The position numbers were made by a program, and so were the translations under genes. A stretch of DNA of 5,087 bases, from the NCBI GenBank assembly GCA_030627225.1, contig DAOUSM010000081.1, positions 1 to 5,087 of the forward strand, read 5' to 3'. Below are positions 1 to 4,218 of the stretch, in pieces (position 1 is the stretch's first letter; each line of letters opens with the position of its first letter). This DNA is from Candidatus Bathyarchaeota archaeon. GTDB lineage: Archaea > Thermoproteota > Bathyarchaeia > Bathyarchaeales > Bathycorpusculaceae. Under the pieces are notes generated by a model. It had not been told where the DNA came from. It saw only the letters and a program-made list of their open reading frames with translations, and did no database searches.

Positions 1-934
1 CCTCCTTAAAAAAGCACGGTTACTCTTGCTTGACCAAGTTGTCTGCCTAAGCGTTGTTAAAACAAGAAGCAACCTTCTAATCGCTGAGGACATAATCCTG
101 CCTGACATTGCCCCAAAGCCTCAACATAAGGCTCCGATACCCGTATACGCAGTCCTCACTTCAGACATGCATGTGGGCAGCACAAAATTCCAGAGAGAAT
201 CTTTTAACCGTTTTCTATTGTGGCTTAACGGCAAATATGGAAACGAAAAGATGAAGGAGATAGCAAGCCACGTGAAATATATTTTAATAGCAGGCGACAT
301 TGTCGATGGAATAGGCATTTATCCAAACCAGATAAAGGAGCTGGCAGTCAAAGAGGTTTACGAACAATATAAGTTGGCTGCGAAGTTCATTGAGCAAATC
401 CCAGACTACATAGAGGTAATAGTTATACCTGGAAACCATGATGCCACAAGAAAGGCCCTGCCCCAGCCAGCAATTTCAAACGCATTCTTAGAACCGCTTC
501 AAGAATCAAGAAAAGTTCATTCCTTTGGAAACCCGTGCTTCCTAAGCATCCACAAAGTAGAAATACTGCTATATCACGGTCGCAGCCTAGACGATATTAT
601 TTCCACGATTCCAGGCATGGACTATAGCCATCCGGAAAAGGCCATGACCCTGCTGTTGCAGAGCCGCCACTTAGCACCAGTATACGGTGGAAAAACGCTT
701 CTATCACCTGAGAACAGAGACGTTCTAGTCATAGAACGTGTTCCAGACATTTTCCATGCTGGTCACATACACTTGTTGGGATATAGTAACTATCGAGGTG
801 TTTTAGTTGTAAATTCGGGTGGATGGCAGGAACAAACAGAGTACATGCGCCGGCTTGGGTTTGTTCCAACACCTGGAAAGGTTCCTGTTGTAAACCTGCA
901 AACGTCAGAGGTCACAGTCATCCCGTTCAGTTAG
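1..934 (+). CDS. dp1: DNA polymerase D small subunit DP1, C-terminal part (5' partial)
   Basis: This is the small, Mre11-like 3'-5' exonuclease subunit of the archaeal replicative polymerase PolD, which proofreads for and binds the large subunit DP2. The frame is open to the window edge, so the N-terminus and most of the OB domain lie upstream; the TTG at 26 is not a credible start. Counting from that codon, all calcineurin-like phosphoesterase motifs are present in order: SDMHVG (D47, H49), AGDIVDG (D91), PGNHDA (N137, H138), YHGRS (H184) and AGHIH (H247, H249). The stretch GIYPNQ after motif II and the NSGGWQEQT segment near the C-terminus are typical of DP1. Intact metal ligands predict an active nuclease, unlike eukaryotic polymerase B-subunits, which have lost them. 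The C-terminus ends normally at TAG 932-934. It converges on the DUF99 gene with interlocked stop codons. Family assignment is very secure. Confidence 0.96.
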   Translation, partial: LLKKARLLLLDQVVCLSVVKTRSNLLIAEDIILPDIAPKPQHKAPIPVYAVLTSDMHVGSTKFQRESFNRFLLWLNGKYGNEKMKEIASHVKYILIAGDIVDGIGIYPNQIKELAVKEVYEQYKLAAKFIEQIPDYIEVIVIPGNHDATRKALPQPAISNAFLEPLQESRKVHSFGNPCFLSIHKVEILLYHGRSLDDIISTIPGMDYSHPEKAMTLLLQSRHLAPVYGGKTLLSPENRDVLVIERVPDIFHAGHIHLLGYSNYRGVLVVNSGGWQEQTEYMRRLGFVPTPGKVPVVNLQTSEVTVIPFS

Positions 935-1518
935 GATAGCCCACGTGCAATTAATCGTGCAACGCGGATTGGCTCCGGGATTCTGTTGTAAACTGATAAG
1001 GCCCTAATAAGATTGCCAGCCCATTCAGCATTCACGCCTACAGTTTCAACATAAACCGGAGGCACACCGGTTGAGGCAACAACTTTATGGATTAAACCTA
1101 ATTTCTTAAACACATCCCAGCGGACACGCCAATCTTCAAAATGCCGCTGGAGGGCCCGCTTTACCGCGTTGTTATTAGGCTTTGTCCGCGATATAATAAT
1201 GACTGGTTTCTCAAATTGTTTATGAATAACCGTTGGATCAACGACGTTGAAGCCTGCAAAGGAAATACCTGCCAGCATAATTGCTTCAAATTTCCATTCA
1301 CGTAGGATTTTGACAAGTTTTTCAGTTGCATCCAAGCCGTCAACTGTTATCCTCACAATTTTTACATCTTCAATTTCCAGTCCTTTAAACAGAACGGCTG
1401 CAAGAAGAGCCTTTGGCGTTATGCCTTTTTGGAAACTTCCGTCTTCAACTCCCACCACGAGCATGTTTCGAAAGGCATTTCGGCTCATATTTGACCAAAC
1501 GTCCAAGCCTATTGTCAT
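931..1518 (-). CDS. DUF99 (UPF0215) family protein, endonuclease V-like fold
   Basis: This 195-residue protein belongs to the archaeal DUF99 family, which is related in fold to endonuclease V (RNase H-like). Its function is not established; a role in nucleic acid repair is inferred from that fold. Family landmarks are VGVEDGSF (residues 22-29), ITVDGLDATEK (57-67), AGISFAGFNVVD (83-94), KPVIIISRTKP (104-114), the HFEDWRVR segment (126-133) and the C-terminal PEPIRVARLIARG (181-193). Length matches the family (about 180-210). The ATG at 1518 gives 74 bases of out-of-frame overlap with the end of orc1. It is preceded by AGAGAAG at 1528-1534 with 9 bases of spacing, whereas the alternative Met11 (ATG at 1488) has no visible ribosome site, so the longer start is preferred. 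Its TAA (931-933) is interlocked with the DP1 TAG. It is probably co-transcribed with and translationally coupled to orc1. Confidence 0.93.
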   Translation of the reverse strand: MTIGLDVWSNMSRNAFRNMLVVGVEDGSFQKGITPKALLAAVLFKGLEIEDVKIVRITVDGLDATEKLVKILREWKFEAIMLAGISFAGFNVVDPTVIHKQFEKPVIIISRTKPNNNAVKRALQRHFEDWRVRWDVFKKLGLIHKVVASTGVPPVYVETVGVNAEWAGNLIRALSVYNRIPEPIRVARLIARGLS

Positions 1519-2695
1519 TACTTAAAACTTCTCTAATAAGGGTGCGCGTTACCTCTAACCGAATCTTCTTCGTTCGCCCATACCTTCCCATGCTTATGAC
1601 CTGCGCATTCAACAACCCTATCGCGTCAAGCTCATTCACCAAGGTGCTTACACGTCGCTGCGTTAAGGGCGTAACACCCAACTCTCCACAAAGCTCATTG
1701 TAAACTTCGTAGATTTCACCCGTAATAGCGCGGTGAACATTTGCCCTGTTCAAATGAAAAATGCTTAGAACCACGAGCTTCGAATGTAAAGTGAGACCCC
1801 TTAAAGCTTCAACAACTCGGTTGCGCTCAATGTGCTTTTCTGCTTCTCGAACATGTTCTTCGACAACAACATCTGAACTTTCCCGCTCAGCAACTTCGCC
1901 AGCGACACGCAGCAAATCCAAGGCCCGCCTGGCATCGCCATGCTCGGCAGCAGCCAAGGCAGCGCAGAGACTTAAGGCACCATCAGACAATGCACCATCA
2001 CAAAATGCTATTTGTACACGCTCAGAGAGAATGTTTCTCAATTCACCCGCATCATAGGGCGTAAAAACGATTTCTTCTTCACTGAGCGAACTCAAAACGC
2101 GCGGATCAAGAAACTCCTTTAGCCTTAGATCGTTGGATATGCCGATAAGAGAAACCTTGCTGCTGTGTAACATCTCGTTTATCCGTGTGAGTTCATAGAG
2201 GAGAATGTCGCCGCGGGTCTTTATCAACGCGTCAATCTCGTCTAAGACTATGATGAAGAGTGTTTTTGAAGAGTCCAAGCCTGTTCTGAACCTGTCAAAA
2301 ACTTCCCCAATAGATAGGCCGGTGAAAGGGACAGACACCCCTATGCTCTGGCACAAACTTGCAAAAACACGATATTCGGTTCCTGTCAAACGACAGTTAA
2401 TATAACAGAACTTGACTAGTTCGTTAAACTCTTTTGCCTTAGTCTCCAGATAAGTCAACACATACTTTGTTACAGCCGTCTTACCCGTTCCTGTCTTTCC
2501 ATAAATGAAAATGTTTGAACTTCTTGCACCCTTCAAAACAGGGGCTATAGTTTCCCCAAGGCGTTTAATTTGTTCTTCACGATGTGGCAAGTTATCAGGT
2601 AAATAATCATGTCGAAGGACCTCTCGATCTTTAAAAATTTTTGAATTGCCAACGAACTTTTCAAACGCTTCATCGAGTATGTTAGTGTCCTTCAT
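1445..2695 (-). CDS. orc1: Orc1/Cdc6 replication initiator (Orc1-1 type)
   Basis: This 416-residue AAA+ ATPase binds origin recognition boxes and recruits the MCM helicase. Motifs in order are Walker A GKTGTGKT (66-73), Walker B FIIVLDEID (147-155), sensor 1 IGISND (184-189) and sensor 2 in EHGDARRALDLLR (251-263, with R256/R257). A winged-helix domain runs from about residue 300 to 400, with its wing around GRYGRTKKIRL (370-380). The segments CYINCRLTGTEYR, VPFTGLS and LDPRVLSSLSEEEIVF are characteristic of the ORB-binding Orc1-1 subgroup rather than divergent paralogs. The start ATG at 2693-2695 has a strong GAGGAG ribosome site 6 bases upstream of the start region. The gene reads away from the candidate origin at 2839-3305, the usual arrangement. 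The last dozen residues (PKCLSKHARGGS) look like an extension beyond the winged helix and lie in the overlap with the DUF99 gene. Confidence 0.97.
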   Translation of the reverse strand: MKDTNILDEAFEKFVGNSKIFKDREVLRHDYLPDNLPHREEQIKRLGETIAPVLKGARSSNIFIYGKTGTGKTAVTKYVLTYLETKAKEFNELVKFCYINCRLTGTEYRVFASLCQSIGVSVPFTGLSIGEVFDRFRTGLDSSKTLFIIVLDEIDALIKTRGDILLYELTRINEMLHSSKVSLIGISNDLRLKEFLDPRVLSSLSEEEIVFTPYDAGELRNILSERVQIAFCDGALSDGALSLCAALAAAEHGDARRALDLLRVAGEVAERESSDVVVEEHVREAEKHIERNRVVEALRGLTLHSKLVVLSIFHLNRANVHRAITGEIYEVYNELCGELGVTPLTQRRVSTLVNELDAIGLLNAQVISMGRYGRTKKIRLEVTRTLIREVLSNDNRLGRLVKYEPKCLSKHARGGS

Positions 2696-2701
2696 TTTTT
2701 A

Positions 2702-2707
2702 CTCCTC
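2702..2707 (-). promoter_or_regulatory. Ribosome binding site of orc1
   Basis: On the minus strand the sequence reads GTGAGGAG, then TAAAAA, then ATG. The GAGGAG core is an excellent anti-16S match with 6-base spacing. It fixes the start of the initiator at 2695 and shows that this mRNA is not leaderless. Confidence 0.8.
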
Positions 2708-2715
2708 ACATGCCA

Positions 2716-2728
2716 GAGGTAATACCTC
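2716..2728. promoter_or_regulatory. Palindrome upstream of orc1, candidate operator
   Basis: GAGGTAATACCTC is a 13-base palindrome with perfect 6-base arms (GAGGTA / TACCTC) around one central base. It lies 8 bases upstream of the orc1 ribosome site. A TATA-like TTATTTT on the minus strand (2743-2749) would place transcription initiation close to this palindrome. It could be an operator over the start site or a 5' UTR hairpin. The palindrome is observed; the function is inference. Confidence 0.35.
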
Positions 2729-2838
2729 AATTTCTTGTGGGGAAAATAAGCCCTCTCATACAGAAAACTGAATTAGCGACACAAAATTCCTAAAAGAAGA
2801 GAAAATGCGATATAAGAAAGAAGAGGTGGAGGGACAGA

Positions 2839-2863
2839 GACACCCCAGAGTTTCTAGTGGAAA
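2839..2863 (-). repeat. Origin recognition box 1 (ORB-like element)
   Basis: Read on the minus strand this is TTTCCACTAGAAAC, then TCT, then GGGGTGTC. It has the ORB form: a near-palindromic TTCCA..GAAAC core (bound by the Orc1 winged helix in characterised archaea), a 3-base spacer and a G-string (contacted by the AAA+ domain). It matches ORB2 at 20 of 25 positions. The G-string points away from the AT-rich segment, toward orc1. Confidence 0.85.
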
Positions 2864-2893
2864 TCTCTAATCAACCTTTAAAAGGTGATGTTG

Positions 2894-2914
2894 ATTTCTT
2901 TTCTTAAAAGAAAT
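2894..2914. repeat. Perfect inverted repeat within the unwinding element
   Basis: The arms ATTTCTTTT (2894-2902) and AAAAGAAAT (2906-2914) are perfectly complementary and separated by CTT. Each arm is also strand-polarised (pyrimidine-rich then purine-rich). The position inside the AT-rich core suggests a cruciform or single-strand hairpin during origin opening, which is an inference. Confidence 0.6.
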
Positions 2915-2998
2915 TATACTCTGAAAGGTAAGAGAGCTGAACAAATTATAATGATTATTGTTAAAGATTTTAGATATTTATCAGAAATTTTTACTCTG
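2909..2998 (+). repeat. Imperfect direct repeat pair inside the unwinding element
   Basis: AGAAATTATACTCTG at 2909-2923 recurs as AGAAATTTTTACTCTG at 2983-2998, differing by one substitution and one inserted base. Start-to-start distance is 74 bases. The copies lie toward either end of the most AT-rich stretch. Function is unknown; a binding site for an origin-opening factor is possible. Confidence 0.45.
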
Positions 2999-3025
2999 GA
3001 TGCATATCGTATCTTCAGATTTTCT

Positions 3026-3050
3026 TTTCCAATGGAAACAGAGGGGTGTC
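3026..3050 (+). repeat. Origin recognition box 2 (ORB-like element)
   Basis: The plus strand reads TTTCCAATGGAAAC, then AGA, then GGGGTGTC. It is the best ORB match of the three, with a near-perfect TTCC/GGAA dyad and an intact G-string. It is inverted relative to ORB1 across the AT-rich segment, with its G-string pointing outward. The G-string end also forms one arm of the near-palindrome AGAGGGGTGTCACCCTCT (3040-3057). Confidence 0.88.
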
Positions 3051-3280
3051 ACCCTCTTCTCTTCAATACTTTTATAGCTTCCTCAAAAACTTTTTTCCTT
3101 ACATTCCTTAACTCTTTTGCTTTAGGTTTGTTTGAGAAGTGGACGAAGAGAATTTGAGCACCTACGCCGACGTTTTACTTCACATTTTGCGAATACCCTG
3201 TGAAATTGATTTACCGTTGTTTGTTTTTCATCTTTCTTTTTGCTGATATTGACTTTTTCTTGTTTCTTCTTTGTGAAAAA
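3051..3280. other. T-rich spacer between ORB2 and ORB3, no convincing gene
   Basis: This stretch is strongly strand-polarised: 33 of the 50 bases at 3221-3270 are T on the plus strand and only 4 are A. Open frames in it encode low-complexity phenylalanine/leucine-rich (plus) or lysine-rich (minus) peptides, as the base bias alone would give, and lack supported starts. It may form a second easily melted segment of the origin. Confidence 0.5.
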
Positions 3281-3305
3281 GCCACCCCTTTGCTTCTACT
3301 GGAGA
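3281..3305 (-). repeat. Origin recognition box 3 (degenerate ORB-like element)
   Basis: The minus strand reads TCTCCAGTAGAAGC, then AAA, then GGGGTGGC. It matches ORB1 at 18 of 25 positions and keeps the key parts: CCA..AGAA in the core, the 3-base spacer and the full GGGGTG string. It has the same orientation as ORB1 and faces ORB2 across the T-rich spacer. It is probably a weaker Orc1 site. Confidence 0.65.
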
Positions 3306-3443
3306 CAGCTAACTGTTGGTTATTTTATCTTTATTCGCTGTTTAGAGAAACTGTGAACTTTGTGATGATGAAAACGATGAAATCTTTGCTTCTTTTTCAT
3401 TTTCTATCCTGAAAAAACCTTCTTTTTTATCTTTCTTTCACCA

Positions 3444-3463
3444 TAACACCTATAACTTGTGAA
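3444..3463 (+). promoter_or_regulatory. Promoter/operator element of the winged-helix gene (shared motif copy 1)
   Basis: TAACACCTATAACTTGTGAA lies upstream of the winged-helix gene and recurs, with one substitution and one missing base, upstream of nurA at 4177-4195. It contains a TATA-like TATAAC (3451-3456), which would put transcription initiation around 3478-3485, a little before the ribosome site. A partial third copy, AAATTGTGAAG, follows at 3469-3479. The match is observed; the promoter or operator role is inferred. Confidence 0.5.
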
Positions 3464-3489
3464 CTGTAAAATTGTGAAGTGCCCCCGCT

Positions 3490-3496
3490 GAAGGTG
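3490..3496 (+). promoter_or_regulatory. Ribosome binding site of the winged-helix gene
   Basis: GAAGGTG ends 10 bases before the ATG at 3507. It supports this start over the in-frame ATG at 3522 (Met6), which has only a weak GCGAGAA upstream of it. Confidence 0.5.
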
Positions 3497-3506
3497 TACA
3501 TCGTTA

Positions 3507-3929
3507 ATGCCAGCGAGAAAAATGCGTATCGAGTTATTCGATGGTGAAGGTAATAGGTATACAATAGCCTTTGAAGGCCAAATAACTAGGGAGAAGGCTC
3601 TTCGTCTTCTAGACTTAGTGGAGTTGTTAGGCGGGATGCCCAGCGAAACCAACCCGGGAATTAACACTGCAAGCCACGAATTTTCCAAAAATGACAAGGT
3701 TCGCATGATCATTCAAAAACATTTTCCAATAGTCTGGTTCTCTTCAAAAGAAGTTCAATCTGCTTATGAACAAGAATTTAAAGAACCAATAAGTCTTAGC
3801 ACGGTGTCGACTTATCTCGCCAGGATGGCAAATAAGGGAATGCTCGTTAAGACGGGGGCATCTAACCGCTTGAAATATAGAATGGCCCCAAGTTTTCCGC
3901 AAGCCACGCTTAAACAGCAAATACCTTGA
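3507..3929 (+). CDS. Small winged-helix DNA-binding protein beside the origin
   Basis: The 140-residue soluble protein has no signal peptide or membrane segment. Two parts can be seen. Residues 6-43 form a beta-hairpin-like stretch (MRIELFDGEGNRYTIAF) followed by a helix (ITREKALRLLDLVELLGG). After a polar linker (about 44-60), residues 62-126 resemble a winged helix-turn-helix: FSSKEVQSAYEQEF as the first helices, STVSTYLARMANKGML as the likely recognition helix, and GASNRLKYRM as the wing. No enzyme motif or metal ligand cluster is present. I cannot assign a named family or target. It starts about 200 bases beyond ORB3 and shares an upstream element with nurA, so an autoregulatory repressor or an origin-associated factor are both reasonable inferences. 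The coding frame is convincing: consistent amphipathic segments and a ribosome site at 3490-3496. Confidence 0.85.
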   Translation: MPARKMRIELFDGEGNRYTIAFEGQITREKALRLLDLVELLGGMPSETNPGINTASHEFSKNDKVRMIIQKHFPIVWFSSKEVQSAYEQEFKEPISLSTVSTYLARMANKGMLVKTGASNRLKYRMAPSFPQATLKQQIP

Positions 3930-3945
3930 TAAGGTTATTACCACG

Positions 3946-3950
3946 TTTTT
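3946..3950 (+). terminator. Possible T-tract terminator of the winged-helix gene
   Basis: A T5 run lies 16 bases after the stop codon. It is preceded by a short hairpin overlapping the stop, with arms ACCTT (3923-3927) and AAGGT (3931-3935). Archaeal termination often needs only a T-tract, so this is plausible but weak. It abuts the next TATA box. Confidence 0.3.
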
Positions 3951-3951
3951 G

Positions 3952-3959
3952 TTTAAATA
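3952..3959 (+). promoter_or_regulatory. TATA box at the start of the nurA upstream spacer
   Basis: TTTAAATA is a near-ideal archaeal TATA box. Transcription would begin around 3978-3984, immediately before a hairpin-forming segment and about 235 bases ahead of nurA. It therefore drives either a long nurA leader or a separate short RNA. Confidence 0.5.
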
Positions 3960-3977
3960 CTGCAGAAAAGAGGCTAA

Positions 3978-4176
3978 CGGCTAAGGTGTATACCTACTTA
4001 GGGAAGCTTGTGCGACGGTTGAAAACGGTCTCACTTAGTTGACGAGAATAGCTGTGAGAAATACCAACGGAGAGTGATTTCTGGAATGTCGAATGCCCAA
4101 GACTTATAACATGCGTAATGCAGATTCACTTATTCACAAAAGATAATAAGTAGTTGTACCCCTTTTCTTGGGATGG
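3978..4176 (+). other. Non-coding spacer with serial inverted repeats; possible leader or small RNA
   Basis: All reading frames are broken by stops. Several complementary pairs follow one another. CTAA/TTAG closes an inner GGT/ACC (3981-4001). CTCAC (4030-4034) pairs with GTGAG (4054-4058), and AGAAAT (4057-4062) with ATTTCT (4077-4082), so these two are mutually exclusive. ACTTATT (4128-4134) pairs with AATAAGT (4145-4151). Finally, an imperfect hairpin surrounds CCCTTTTCTTGGG. It matches no tRNA, 5S, SRP or RNase P RNA that I recognise. With the TATA box at 3952 it could be a structured leader or a small RNA; this is speculative. Confidence 0.25.
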
Positions 4177-4195
4177 TAACACCTTAAATTGTGAA
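4177..4195 (+). promoter_or_regulatory. Promoter/operator element of nurA (shared motif copy 2)
   Basis: TAACACCTTAAATTGTGAA matches the element upstream of the winged-helix gene, aligning over 19 positions with one mismatch and one gap. The following G extends the AAATTGTGAAG match (4186-4196) to the second partial copy at 3469-3479. CTTAAATT inside it could serve as a TATA box with initiation very near the nurA ribosome site. Shared control of the two genes is the natural inference. Confidence 0.5.
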
Positions 4196-4204
4196 GATTT
4201 ATCT

Positions 4205-4210
4205 AAGGAG
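4205..4210 (+). promoter_or_regulatory. Ribosome binding site of nurA
   Basis: AAGGAG ends 8 bases before the ATG at 4219. An in-frame TTG directly precedes this ATG at 4216; the ATG is preferred on codon and spacing grounds. Confidence 0.65.
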
Positions 4211-4218
4211 AAGAGTTG

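Larger units (their letters stand above)
2864..3025. other. AT-rich duplex unwinding element between inverted ORBs
   Basis: I count 42 G+C in 162 bases (26%), falling to 7 in 50 across 2941-2990. It is bounded exactly by the core ends of two inverted ORBs, as expected of the site where the duplex opens. It contains a 9-base-arm inverted repeat (2894-2914), a nested imperfect inverted repeat with AATCAAC (2869-2875) and GTTGATT (2890-2896) arms, and a degenerate direct repeat (2909-2923 and 2983-2998). Confidence 0.75.
2839..3305. other. Candidate chromosomal replication origin (oriC)
   Basis: The region contains three 25-base origin-recognition-box-like elements (2839-2863 minus, 3026-3050 plus, 3281-3305 minus). 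The first two are inverted around a 162-base segment that is 74% A+T. An Orc1-1-type initiator gene starts 144 bases away. Archaeal origins characteristically combine ORBs flanking an AT-rich unwinding element next to orc1/cdc6, and all these components are visible here. Nothing in the region reads as a convincing gene. Origin activity itself is inferred; the elements and their geometry are seen directly. Confidence 0.85.

Noticed and set aside
1267..1272. Ala83 in the DUF99 motif before GISFAGFNVVD as loss of a catalytic acid
   Set aside because: From memory this position also varies among other DUF99 proteins, so it cannot be called a lost active-site residue without an alignment.
2334..2358. 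GACACCCC inside orc1 resembling an ORB G-string in reverse
   Set aside because: Only the G-string matches. The core side does not, and the bases encode the conserved GVSVPFTG segment of Orc1.
2885..3157. 90-codon plus-strand open frame through the AT-rich segment and ORB2
   Set aside because: It runs through the unwinding element and ORB2. Its composition follows base bias, there is no recognisable domain, and no good ribosome site precedes it.
3310..3407. Tiny basic minus-strand open frame (MKKKQRFHRFHHHK...), and a similar one starting near ORB3
   Set aside because: Each has fewer than 30 codons, and the Lys/Arg/His richness is expected from the purine-rich strand. No independent support.
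3200..3412. 70-codon plus-strand frame rich in Phe and Leu, resembling membrane segments
   Set aside because: The hydrophobicity comes from the T-rich strand. There is no ribosome site, and the frame crosses ORB3.
3362..3412. C/D-box small RNA candidate (GTGATGA at 3362-3368, CTGA at 3409-3412)
   Set aside because: The outer boxes have plausible spacing, but there is no internal D' box, no convincing C' box and no terminal stem. Short motifs like these are expected by chance.
3404..3712. 102-codon minus-strand frame overlapping the winged-helix gene
   Set aside because: It is antisense to a well-supported coding frame and has no recognisable domain.
3978..4120. tRNA, 5S rRNA, SRP RNA or RNase P RNA in the nurA upstream spacer
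   Set aside because: No T-loop/D-loop pattern and none of the conserved segments of these RNAs are visible.
4153..4177. GGGGTAC with upstream TTACCAT on the minus strand as a fourth ORB
   Set aside because: The spacing is off by one base and the core matches poorly; it is better explained as an imperfect hairpin.
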